Shown here one piece after another: positions 1 to 5,245 of a DNA stretch of 6,038 nt. Location of the stretch: contig JAADIN010000224.1 of assembly GCA_013151315.1 (NCBI GenBank), forward strand, positions 1 through 6,038. The letters run 5' to 3'. The notes beneath the pieces are model-generated. The model saw nothing but the letters and a program-made list of their open reading frames with translations, was not told the DNA's origin and made no database searches. Made by a program: the position numbers and the translations under genes. Positions within the stretch are counted from its first letter, which is position 1. Every line of letters starts with the position of its first letter. This stretch comes from Planctomycetota bacterium (GTDB lineage Bacteria > Planctomycetota > Planctomycetia > Pirellulales > Lacipirellulaceae).

Positions 1-510
1 CTGAGTTCCGAGCCAACCGATACTGCTCTCGACTCCGAGGGCCTCTACCTCGGTGAGTGGAGTCGTTCGATCGATGATCGGTTTCGGCTTTCCTTGCCAG
101 TGGAATGGGTGCCAGGGTTGACTGACGAGTTAGGGCAGTGCGTACTTGCCAAGGAACGACCTGGGTGTGTCAGCGTTTGGAACAGCCAACAGTGGGAGTC
201 TTGGCTGGCTGACGGGGTCGACCTCGTCAGGAGCAAGATTCGTAGCGGGCGGTTGGCAGGTCGGTTGGATCAGGTTCAAAGGTTGGGCCGATTGCTTTCG
301 ACTCGTCATCGCAGCGTCCCCATCGCTGGGCGTGGCCGATTGGCGATTCCCGATAGCTTTCGGGAATTCCTGGAAGTCGAGCCGGGCGAAAACGTGATGG
401 TCGTCGGTGCGGCCGTCTGCGTCGAGATTTGGCAGCCGCGACGTTGGAGCGAACATATTGGCCAACAGATGCCGGAGTTTAGAGAGCTCCTCGATCAACT
501 GGCCGACTAA
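1..510 (+). CDS. mraZ: MraZ-type transcriptional regulator, 5' end cut by the window edge
   Basis: The frame is open from base 1 to a TAA at 508-510, giving 169 visible codons. Two SpoVT-AbrB-like half-repeats are readable, which is the MraZ plan. The first lies around residues 15-60 and starts LYLGEWSRSIDDRFRLSLP, matching the family pattern LGE-x-SLDxKGRLxLP. The second lies around residues 105-150 and contains GRGRLAIPDSFREF and VCVEIWQPRRW, matching the family's GRIxIPxxLR and EIWxxxxW. MraZ proteins are DNA-binding repressors that usually sit at the head of the division and cell-wall cluster. The family motif begins at about codon 15, before any in-frame ATG or GTG, so the true start is probably upstream of the window; the TTG at 94 would cut off the first repeat. 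One oddity is Phe28, where the first repeat normally has the Gly of KGR. No rsmH (mraW), the usual partner, follows. Confidence 0.85.
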   Translation: MSSEPTDTALDSEGLYLGEWSRSIDDRFRLSLPVEWVPGLTDELGQCVLAKERPGCVSVWNSQQWESWLADGVDLVRSKIRSGRLAGRLDQVQRLGRLLSTRHRSVPIAGRGRLAIPDSFREFLEVEPGENVMVVGAAVCVEIWQPRRWSEHIGQQMPEFRELLDQLAD

Positions 511-807
511 GAAAAATTGAAACGAAGCATTGGAACCAAGAAGAACTATGCCGCCATGTCCAGTCGGCACGAGAGCCTGTTATTACCCGTCCGTTGTCAC
601 CCGGTTCGGGATGCAAGTCGATTTTGGAAGGGCTATCAACTATTGCGGGCTGGACATGGCTTTTTAAGTGGCCGGTTGCTGTGCTACAAACAGGACATTG
701 AAACGGGAGACGGGTCTAATATTGACCAAACTCAAGACCGTCGCTGTCCCGTTTATGCGCTCAGTGTGTAGGGTGCATGCGTAGGGTGCATAACCGTCAC
801 TTCAATT
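511..807. other. Gap between mraZ and nuoC, no supported gene
   Basis: This is the convergent space between the mraZ stop and the nuoC stop. The mraZ frame stays open after its TAA up to a TAG at 769-771. It could encode about 84 residues from a TTG at 517, or 71 from an ATG at 556. That product (for example MSSRHESLLLPVRCHPVRDA) resembles no family I know, and neither start has a good ribosome binding site. I treat it as a chance open frame. No hairpin with a T-tract that would separate the two convergent genes is evident. The end of the gap carries an 11-bp direct repeat. Confidence 0.5.
768..791. repeat. Direct repeat GTAGGGTGCAT, two copies
   Basis: GTAGGGTGCAT occurs at 768-778 and again at 781-791, two bases apart (period 13). 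It lies in the short space after the nuoC stop. It may be part of a dispersed intergenic repeat, but only these two adjacent copies are visible here. Confidence 0.6.
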
Positions 808-1338
808 TTATCGCCCGCGTATCCCGTGGTACTCCAACGGCATCTCGTAGTCTTTCCGCAGCGGGTGGCCGACCCAGTCTTCGGGGCAGAGGATTCTTCG
901 CAGATAAGGGTGGTCGGTAAAATGGACGCCTAGCAGGTCGTAGACTTCGCGTTCGTGCCAGTCGGCGGTGCTCCAGATTCCGGAAACCGACGGCACCTGG
1001 GGCAATTTCCCTGCTTCGTCGTCCCGCCAGCGGGGCAACATTACCTTGAGCACCAAGCTGTGCTTGTGCTTCATGCTGAAGAGGTGATAAACCAATTCGA
1101 GATGCGGTTGCCAAGTTGCCTTGGCTGCTTTCTTTTCGTCGGTGTGCAAATAATCAACCGCTGTGACACTGTTGAGGTAGTCAAAAGCCAAGCTAGGCTC
1201 TTCACGCAAATGCGTACAGATTTCGAGAATCCCATCAGGAGCAATCTCAATCCATGGATCGATATTCTCAAGATTGGCACCGGTGATCTGGTCGCCAAAC
1301 TTTTGCTTCAACTGATCGACAAGGGTTGGTTCGCTCAT
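808..1338 (-). CDS. nuoC: NADH-quinone oxidoreductase subunit C (complex I 30 kDa subunit)
   Basis: The 176-residue product is a stand-alone NuoC, not the NuoCD fusion of enterobacteria. NuoC is a peripheral-arm subunit of proton-pumping complex I on the cytoplasmic side, packed against NuoD, NuoB and NuoI. The 30 kDa signature is clear: HLELVYHLFSMKHKHSLVLK at residues 79-98, VPSVSGIWSTADWHEREVYD at 115-134, then HPYLRRIL and EDWVGHPLRKDY up to about 164. The short C-terminus ends at YHGIRGR. The ATG at 1338 gives the normal family length. No Shine-Dalgarno sequence precedes it: the transcript reads CACCCTCTCCC just before ATG, behind a 7-base repeat tract. It is the last gene of the minus-strand nuo group, 80 bp after nuoA. 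The usual neighbours nuoB and nuoD are missing here. Confidence 0.95.
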   Translation of the reverse strand: MSEPTLVDQLKQKFGDQITGANLENIDPWIEIAPDGILEICTHLREEPSLAFDYLNSVTAVDYLHTDEKKAAKATWQPHLELVYHLFSMKHKHSLVLKVMLPRWRDDEAGKLPQVPSVSGIWSTADWHEREVYDLLGVHFTDHPYLRRILCPEDWVGHPLRKDYEMPLEYHGIRGR

Positions 1339-1349
1339 GGGAGAGGGTG

Positions 1350-1384
1350 TTAGTAGTTAGGCGTTAGTGTTTAGTAGCTAGGAA
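1350..1384 (-). repeat. Heptad repeat tract in the nuoC leader
   Basis: On the plus strand TTAG recurs at exact 7-base steps (1350, 1357, 1364, 1371) in units TTAGTAG, TTAGGCG, TTAGTGT, TTAGTAG, followed by a weaker CTAGGAA. In the nuoC transcript this reads as CTAA-containing units poor in G, ending about 11 nt before the start codon. The nuoA leader also has 7-base units but with a different sequence. Confidence 0.7.
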
Positions 1385-1390
1385 ATTAGC

Positions 1391-1411
1391 CGGCGATCTG
1401 ACAGATCGCCG
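1391..1411. repeat. Perfect 10-bp palindrome between nuoA and nuoC
   Basis: CGGCGATCTG at 1391-1400 and CAGATCGCCG at 1402-1411 are exact reverse complements around one base. In RNA this would fold as an 8-bp stem with a 5-nt loop. It lies 7 bp after the nuoA stop in the transcribed direction and has no T-tract. It is more likely an mRNA-stabilising or processing hairpin, or a dispersed intergenic repeat, than a terminator. Confidence 0.7.
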
Positions 1412-1418
1412 TAGGAAT

Positions 1419-2069
1419 TTAGAAACTCGTGGGGGAAAGAATCGACCCCGCAGCACGAGTTGGTGGTTCGCTGCTATGCGGCGGCGCGCGAGGCACCACT
1501 TCGCCACGTTGGCTGCTCACGGTGCGAACCCAGTCGAGATCACCACGTCTCCAGACATAGGCAAAACCAACTAACAGCACCGCAAAGAAAACGCCGATGT
1601 CGGCAAAAGAGGTCAACGCTATTTTTTTTGCCGTGCCCTGAAGCACTTCGCCAGCGGTCAAGCCCCCTTCAGCGACCACAGGCAACTGCGGGTTGGTGAC
1701 TCCCAGCTCCTGAAGCCGATTGACTGCCACCGGCGACAGCTTTTCCGAGCCATCGGCTTCGGTGGCCACGATTGCCATGTTCGGCGACGTGAGCTCGACC
1801 GATTTCCCAAAGACGGTCGCCCAAGGAAAGAAAAACGCGATCTCGACATCAAAAATAATGAACAGCAAAGCGATCACATAGAATCGCAAATCAAACTGCA
1901 CAAAGCTCGACCCGATCGTCGGCTCGCCGCACTCGTAGACTTCCAGCTTTTCCTCGCTAGGAAGATTTGGGCGCGTCAATCGACCAATCACCAGATTCGC
2001 AAACAGAAAAACTGCCGCGACCGCGGCAAAAAGTGCCAAGTAAGCCACGATTGCTGTGGGAGTAGCCAT
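1419..2069 (-). CDS. nuoA: NADH-quinone oxidoreductase subunit A (ND3 homologue), enlarged
   Basis: NuoA is a three-helix membrane subunit of complex I near the quinone site and the start of the proton-pumping arm. Helix 1 spans about residues 6-28 and helix 2 about 62-86. The family's conserved loop and helix are clear: YECGEP with Cys47, then FDLRFYVIALLFIIFDVEIA with acidic Asp74 and Glu76. Helix 3 is about 156-174, followed by RRGDLDWVR. The protein has 216 residues against roughly 120-150 for most NuoA. The excess is a hydrophilic stretch of about 68 residues between helices 2 and 3 (87-155) and a Pro/Ser-rich tail after about 183. By NuoA topology the insert should face the periplasmic side. 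The ATG at 2069 fits the family N-terminus. It has no Shine-Dalgarno sequence, only CTTTCCC before ATG behind a repetitive leader. It lies 91 bp after nuoI. Confidence 0.95.
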   Translation of the reverse strand: MATPTAIVAYLALFAAVAAVFLFANLVIGRLTRPNLPSEEKLEVYECGEPTIGSSFVQFDLRFYVIALLFIIFDVEIAFFFPWATVFGKSVELTSPNMAIVATEADGSEKLSPVAVNRLQELGVTNPQLPVVAEGGLTAGEVLQGTAKKIALTSFADIGVFFAVLLVGFAYVWRRGDLDWVRTVSSQRGEVVPRAPPHSSEPPTRAAGSILSPTSF

Positions 2070-2079
2070 GGGAAAGATA

Positions 2080-2107
2080 TTTGATTTTAGATGTTTGATG
2101 TTTGATG
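2080..2107 (-). repeat. Repetitive leader before nuoA (7-base units)
   Basis: The plus strand shows TTTGATG at 2094-2100 and again at 2101-2107, preceded by the related TTTAGATG and ATTTGAT. In the nuoA transcript this is a G-free, A/C-rich run of CATCAAA units ending about ten bases before the start codon. Such RNA should be unstructured. It stands where a Shine-Dalgarno sequence would normally be. Confidence 0.6.
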
Positions 2108-2160
2108 TGGGTCGTACATTTTACTGACTCTCGACCCTGGACTCGGGTCCCTCGACTGTT

Positions 2161-2709
2161 TCACTGATTTGGTCCGCCGTGGACGGGCTCGGTAATGACT
2201 TTTGACTGAGAAATAGCGGTCGGATTGAGCGTCGAACGACCCCAAGCAATATCAGTCGGCAAACGCGAGAAGTCGACAATGCAACCATCGCGGCTGTAAC
2301 AACTTAGGTCGTGCGTGGCACCCATGAAGATGCAATCGACCGGACAAGGCTCGACACACAACGCGCAAAACATGCACTTGCTGTAGTCGATCGTATAGCC
2401 GGTAATCTTGAATCCCTTGCTACCTTCGACTTTTTCTTTGCCGATATAGATGCAATCGACAGGGCAAGCCTTGGCACACTGGTCGCACGAGATGCAAGTG
2501 GTGAGATCGAAGCGATGGAAGCCCCGATAGCGAGCCGAGACGGGCACCGGCAACTCGGGGTACTCAAAGTGCTCAGTAAATGTCTTTCGCTCGGGCCGAT
2601 AGGTCTTGATCGCGGTCCTCAGCGTCACCCACAATCCGTAGACCACCGTGAAAACCGCTTCGAAAACATTACCAAGCCAGGGAAAAACTCGTTTGAGCCA
2701 ACGGATCAT
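2161..2709 (-). CDS. nuoI: NADH-quinone oxidoreductase subunit I (two [4Fe-4S] ferredoxin-type)
   Basis: NuoI carries clusters N6a and N6b, which pass electrons along the peripheral arm of complex I to NuoB. From the ATG at 2709 the product has 182 residues. Two ferredoxin motifs are complete: CISCDQCAKACP with Cys72, 75, 78 and 82, and CMFCALCVEPCP with Cys112, 115, 118 and 122. Both are followed by PVDCI, so each half also has one extra Cys (86, 126). The N-terminus (MIRWLKRVFPWLGNVFEAVF) is amphipathic, as expected for contact with the membrane arm. An in-frame TTG at 2742 would add 11 residues (MVGRERGPNSK). I prefer the ATG because a purine-rich GAGAGAGGA lies upstream of it, though with a rather long spacing of about 12 bases, and because the family usually starts near this point. 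It is the first gene of the visible nuo group, with a promoter about 70 bp upstream. Confidence 0.95.
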   Translation of the reverse strand: MIRWLKRVFPWLGNVFEAVFTVVYGLWVTLRTAIKTYRPERKTFTEHFEYPELPVPVSARYRGFHRFDLTTCISCDQCAKACPVDCIYIGKEKVEGSKGFKITGYTIDYSKCMFCALCVEPCPVDCIFMGATHDLSCYSRDGCIVDFSRLPTDIAWGRSTLNPTAISQSKVITEPVHGGPNQ

Positions 2710-2779
2710 TTTTGAATTTGGTCCTCTCTCTCGACCAACCAATTCGGCAGACTTTTATCGGGTGCAGATGAAACCGTGG

Positions 2780-2807
2780 ATTATAGAGAGCCCGCGCCGC
2801 GCCGCAA
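2780..2807 (-). promoter_or_regulatory. Putative sigma-70-type promoter for nuoI-nuoA-nuoC
   Basis: Read on the minus strand there is a perfect -10 TATAAT (2785-2780). Sixteen bases upstream is a weak -35 TTGCGG (2807-2802). Transcription would start near 2773, giving a leader of about 65 nt before the nuoI ATG. The perfect -10 and the position support it; the -35 is poor. Confidence 0.55.
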
Positions 2808-2911
2808 CCGCCTTTGTGCGTTTCTGGAGAGGCATTCATTTTTTGAGCGACTCTCCCTCTGGCAATTCAGGCTTTGGCAATCCAGAAGAATTGGAGTGCG
2901 CGGCTGTACTG

Positions 2912-2976
2912 GTAACCCAACGTGTAAGCGAGATATGGGGTTGCTCGTAACATCCCTCGCTTACGCGTCGGGATAC
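2912..2976. repeat. 21-bp imperfect inverted repeat (CTCGCTTACGCGT type)
   Basis: The left arm at 2912-2932 and right arm at 2956-2976 match as reverse complements in 18 of 21 positions, with 23 bases between them. The core of the right arm is CTCGCTTACGCGTCGGG. I recall similar GTAAGCGAG / CTCGCTTAC palindromes from between genes of Pirellulales genomes, so this may be a dispersed repeat; that recollection cannot be tested here. In RNA it would make a long stem-loop. Confidence 0.65.
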
Positions 2977-3140
2977 GATTTATCTGTTTCGATCCTTCGC
3001 TTTTGCACAAACTGCCCCGGAAGGCCCTCCTGAGAGAGAGAAAAAACAGACAATTTGATCCTCCTAGGCGTCATTCTTGGAGAATTTTGTGCAGCTTAAC
3101 TCTAGGCGAGCGAGTCGAGCTTTCCGACCGCCAGAAAAAC

Positions 3141-3172
3141 GCCTAAGGTGTTTTATAACAAACACTTAAGGC
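3141..3172. repeat. Hairpin with 13-base arms
   Basis: GCCTAAGGTGTTT (3141-3153) pairs with AAACACTTAAGGC (3160-3172) across a 6-base loop, with one A-A mismatch and one G-T pair. No T-tract follows on either strand, so it is not an obvious intrinsic terminator. A second hairpin follows only 11 bases later. Confidence 0.55.
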
Positions 3173-3183
3173 TTACAACGAAT

Positions 3184-3212
3184 GCCAGCTTTGGACTGAT
3201 ACCAGGACTGGC
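3184..3212. repeat. Second adjacent hairpin
   Basis: GCCAGCTTTGG (3184-3194) can pair with CCAGGACTGGC (3202-3212) around a 7-base loop, using two G-T pairs and one mismatch. Together with 3141-3172 it makes a two-hairpin block of about 70 nt upstream of the csrA promoter. Confidence 0.4.
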
Positions 3213-3302
3213 AAACCAGGCAGCATGGGGGTGACAGACCGAATGTCATACCAAACCGACTCAAAAAGCGAAAAAAACGGCTCCGCGGCCTACCCCCTTT
3301 GC

Positions 3303-3330
3303 TTGACTCTCCCCGGTGACCACGTAGAGT
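3303..3330 (+). promoter_or_regulatory. Putative csrA promoter
   Basis: TTGACT at 3303-3308 and TAGAGT at 3325-3330 are separated by 16 bases, a fair sigma-70-type match. Transcription would begin near 3337 and give a leader of about 140 nt before the csrA start codon. A similar TTG..C-16-TAGAGT arrangement lies before the tRNA gene. Confidence 0.45.
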
Positions 3331-3364
3331 GAATTAGAGGGGCTGAGTATCCGCCTCCCAGCCT

Positions 3365-3403
3365 GATCCTATCTACCGGCTTCAAAACAGGTTAGATCGG
3401 ATC
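3365..3403 (+). promoter_or_regulatory. Stem-loop in the csrA leader
   Basis: GATCCTATCTACC (3365-3377) pairs imperfectly with GGTTAGATCGGATC (3390-3403). GATCC and ATCTA pair fully, with mismatches between and beyond them. The structure lies within the predicted untranslated leader of csrA and contains a GGA (3399-3401) in its right arm. A regulatory role is inferred from position only. Confidence 0.4.
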
Positions 3404-3464
3404 GCGCGAGCATATAGAACTGGAGATCGGCACTAGTCAAGGGAAGTCGCCGGCCACTGCGTAC

Positions 3465-3470
3465 GAAGGA
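3465..3470 (+). promoter_or_regulatory. csrA ribosome binding site overlapping a GGA motif
   Basis: GAAGGA ends 8 bases before the ATG, a good Shine-Dalgarno sequence that fixes the csrA start. Its GGA core is also the recognition core of CsrA proteins. Further GGA triplets occur in the leader at 3399, 3422 and 3442. In known CsrA systems such a layout often means the protein represses its own translation; that is an inference here. Confidence 0.6.
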
Positions 3471-3478
3471 ATCGCTCT

Positions 3479-3697
3479 ATGTTGGTCCTATCACGAAAAA
3501 AGAACGAAAGCATTATCATCAATGATGATATTACGATCGTTGTCGTAGAAATTCGAGGCGACAAGGTCCGTCTGGGAATCGAAGCTCCCAAAGAAGTACC
3601 GGTCCATCGCAACGAAGTGTACGATGCAATCCGTCGTAGCCAGCAACTACCTAGCGAGCAAGCTTGCGAACCAGACGCCAGCAGCGCCGCCGAATAA
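3479..3697 (+). CDS. csrA: Carbon storage regulator CsrA (RsmA family), RNA-binding
   Basis: CsrA forms a small domain-swapped dimer that binds GGA-containing hairpins in mRNA leaders, usually blocking ribosome access. The 72-residue product covers the whole family domain: MLVLSRKKNESIIINDDITI, then VRLGIEAPKEVPVHRNEVYD. The key RNA-contact residues are in place (Leu4 and Arg6 on the first strand, Arg44 in VHR). The residues after about 52 are a non-conserved tail ending DASSAAE, slightly longer than in the 61-residue E. coli protein. The ATG has a strong GAAGGA at 8 bases. It stands alone: the nuo genes run the other way and a tRNA gene follows about 170 bp downstream. No fliW or flagellar gene, the common partner in many bacteria, is adjacent. 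No clear terminator follows. Confidence 0.97.
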   Translation: MLVLSRKKNESIIINDDITIVVVEIRGDKVRLGIEAPKEVPVHRNEVYDAIRRSQQLPSEQACEPDASSAAE

Positions 3698-3779
3698 GCG
3701 CTCCCACGCTTCCCACGACGGTTACTGCTAGAGCTCGGCTTTGTCTTTGCGATGCTTCTTCAAGAGCCATCTTGACGAT

Positions 3780-3807
3780 TTGGCCTGTTGTCGTAACCCT
3801 GTAGAGT
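3780..3807 (+). promoter_or_regulatory. Putative promoter for tRNA-Glu
   Basis: TTGGCC (3780-3785) and TAGAGT (3802-3807) are 16 bases apart. The -10 is identical to the one proposed for csrA and the spacing is the same. It would start a transcript about 55 nt before the mature tRNA. The match is moderate, and read-through from csrA is also possible. Confidence 0.35.
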
Positions 3808-3827
3808 TCAGCGACAGCTTGCCGGTT

Positions 3828-3854
3828 GCAGAATCGGCTCGCTCGCAGAATCGG
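3828..3854. repeat. Direct repeat GCAGAATCGG in the tRNA leader
   Basis: GCAGAATCGG occurs at 3828-3837 and 3845-3854 (period 17), each close to a GGTTG. It lies between the putative promoter and the tRNA and could be a small local duplication. Confidence 0.55.
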
Positions 3855-3869
3855 TTGCCCACCGTATCG

Positions 3870-3942
3870 GGCCCCTTCGTCTAGCGGTCTAGGACTCCGG
3901 CCTTTCACGCCGGCAACACGGGTTCGAGTCCCGTAGGGGTCA
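3870..3942 (+). tRNA. tRNA-Glu (anticodon TTC)
   Basis: All arms of a 73-nt tRNA can be drawn. The acceptor GGCCCCT pairs with AGGGGTC with one G-U pair. The anticodon stem CCGGC/GCCGG encloses the loop CTTTCAC, with anticodon TTC at 3904-3906. The T arm is ACGGG-TTCGAGT-CCCGT. The D-arm region GTCTAGCGGTCTAGGAC matches bacterial tRNA-Glu. The discriminator base is A and CCA is not encoded, so it must be added after transcription. TTTT follows two bases later but with no hairpin of its own. Confidence 0.97.
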
Positions 3943-3969
3943 CTTTTGCATGAATCGATGGTCTCCACG

Positions 3970-4030
3970 ACCATCTGCGCTGACGCTACCACCATCTGCG
4001 CTGACGCTACCACGACCATTTGCGCTGGCG
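3970..4030. repeat. 21-bp tandem repeat, two exact copies plus a diverged third
   Basis: ACCATCTGCGCTGACGCTACC at 3970-3990 is repeated exactly at 3991-4011. After a 3-base step, ACCATTTGCGCTGGCG at 4015-4030 is a partial, diverged third copy. The array begins 28 bp after the tRNA-Glu 3' end. Confidence 0.8.
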
Positions 4031-4036
4031 TCGATG

Positions 4037-4055
4037 GCCTATCCCTACGATAGGC
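4037..4055. repeat. Perfect 7-bp hairpin
   Basis: GCCTATC (4037-4043) and GATAGGC (4049-4055) pair perfectly around CCTAC. It sits just after the tandem repeat. No T-tract follows. Confidence 0.5.
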
Positions 4056-4283
4056 GCGGATACTCCGCCGCCACGCTTGCGGGTGCTTCGCTTCCGCGAA
4101 CGGGTCGCCGTGGCTGCCCTTCTCTGTCCACGCTGGCGTGCGCCCTCTCGGGGCGACTCGTCACCATACTCACCAAAATCCGATGATTGTTCTGGGCCTA
4201 ACATAAATACTTCTCTCCCATTGCGTCCTTGCTAACGGTTTGTGTTGAGCCGGAACATCGATCTCCATTGCCGATGCCCAACC

Positions 4284-4303
4284 TCCGCTTTTTCAAAAGC
4301 GGA
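4284..4303. repeat. Perfect 9-base inverted repeat
   Basis: TCCGCTTTT (4284-4292) and AAAAGCGGA (4295-4303) are exact reverse complements around TC. It would fold as a compact stem-loop or serve as a palindromic protein site. It lies just upstream of one copy of the diverged repeat pair. Confidence 0.6.
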
Positions 4304-4314
4304 ACCATGGGGAC

Positions 4315-4345
4315 GTTTGCGACTTCCCAATGCAACACTCGTGCC
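4315..4345. repeat. Diverged repeat, copy 1
   Basis: The last 21 bases (4325-4345, TCCCAATGCAAC...CGTGCC) match 5257-5277 in 18 of 21 positions. The preceding GTTTGCGACT also resembles GGTTGCCACTA in the other copy. Both copies allow a hairpin between GTT(T)GC and GCAAC. Confidence 0.5.
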
Positions 4346-4543
4346 GGTTCTAATGACGCCTCATGGCATCGTTGGTTTTGTTACGACAACAGGCTTGTGC
4401 TCCTAAGTGGAAAGCGTCCTCCTCCCGTACTTTCCTGCGGTTTCCCGCCTTCTACCTCATCAGAAGGATCGAGTAGCCTCGTCGAAATTAAAAAAACAAA
4501 CCGATATTTTTGATCACGCCCAGGTACCGCACTCCCGCCGAAC

Positions 4544-4563
4544 TCACCGAATCGGTGATTTTT
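4544..4563 (+). terminator. Possible intrinsic terminator
   Basis: TCACCG (4544-4549) pairs with CGGTGA (4553-4558) around a 3-base loop and is followed at once by TTTTT (4559-4563). The stem is short but perfect. No gene is evident directly upstream, so if functional it would end an unannotated transcript, or long read-through from csrA and the tRNA. Confidence 0.5.
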
Positions 4564-4671
4564 ACCTCGGCTTGCTATAACGCATTGGGCAGCAAGGACT
4601 TACCTTGCCGTGCCCTCTCGAAACCGGCGCAGTCGATCACTTTTTTTCCAGAAAACGGGGTCGGTAAAGAA

Positions 4672-4702
4672 TCGTAAAGCGTTGTCAAATAATGCTTTAC
4701 GA
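4672..4702. repeat. 12-bp inverted repeat with 7-base loop
   Basis: TCGTAAAGCGTT (4672-4683) and AATGCTTTACGA (4691-4702) pair in all twelve positions, one of them G-T, around GTCAAAT. It is among the strongest hairpins of the region and has no T-tract. It could be an operator-like dyad or an RNA stem. Confidence 0.65.
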
Positions 4703-4720
4703 GCGCGCATCACAAAAACA

Positions 4721-4758
4721 GGGAGGCTCTTTCACCAAAATGGTGAGATTTGGCTCCC
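4721..4758. repeat. Nested hairpin with TCACCA-AAA-TGGTGA core
   Basis: The core TCACCA (4732-4737) and TGGTGA (4741-4746) are perfect arms around AAA. They are enclosed by GGGAG (4721-4725) and CTCCC (4754-4758). The arrangement, with CCA-AAA-TGG at the centre, recurs at 5327-5358. Confidence 0.5.
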
Positions 4759-5245
4759 GCGCACTTTTCGATGGAACTCGTATAAAAAGCCCAACCAACG
4801 GCCACGACACCGCACTGCCCTCCGAGCGCGCCATGCCCCAAAGGCACAGGCAGACTGAGGCTAACCGCCACACACGACCAAGCGCAAAGACTGAATATGC
4901 GACTACACAGACAGGCTCTTTGAGGCCTGCTCGATTGCAAATAAGTTGTTCTTCGAGGGTTGGTTTACATGGGTCTACTCGGACAAAAAACAGGAATGGA
5001 AAGTGGGGATGGAAGGGCCGGTGGCTCTGGGCAACCTGCCCTTCCCAAAAGGGTTTCTGTGAATTGATCGCGCGCAGCACCATGGTTGGAAACTGCGAAC
5101 CGGGAGATGAGCCGTTTTGAGAATGGTTGGAAGAGCGTATAAACCAACGCTTGGATTGCGTAGCGGTCAGCTCGACTGAAATCGGAGCATTAGTCTGTCG
5201 CCTTGAAGGCCAAGGATTCACCGGCCAGATTGTCGGTAATGAAAA

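Larger units (their letters stand above)
2743..3478. other. Divergent intergenic region between nuoI and csrA
   Basis: About 735 bp with no protein gene I can support; the short open frames here resemble nothing and have no ribosome binding sites. It contains the nuo promoter at its left end and the csrA promoter and leader at its right end. Between them are a 21-bp imperfect inverted repeat and two adjacent hairpins, listed separately. Confidence 0.6.

Noticed and set aside
130..570. Minus-strand open frame of 146 codons opposite mraZ
   Set aside because: It is antisense to the clearly conserved MraZ frame and has no recognisable motif.
517..771. Small open frame directly after mraZ, in the same frame
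   Set aside because: It has no family resemblance and no ribosome binding site. Reading through the mraZ TAA is possible but nothing in the sequence supports it; it is described as part of the gap.
2311..2715. Plus-strand open frame of 134 codons opposite nuoI
   Set aside because: It is a shadow of the nuoI gene, whose two complete ferredoxin motifs leave no doubt about the coding strand.
2710..2742. Longer nuoI starting at TTG 2742
   Set aside because: The ATG at 2709 has the better upstream purine run and matches the usual family start; the 11 extra residues are not family-like.
3651..4019. Minus-strand open frame of 122 codons over csrA end and tRNA-Glu
   Set aside because: It runs antisense through the tRNA (the YGTRTRVAGVKG wording is the translated tRNA complement) and through the tandem repeat, so it is an artefact.
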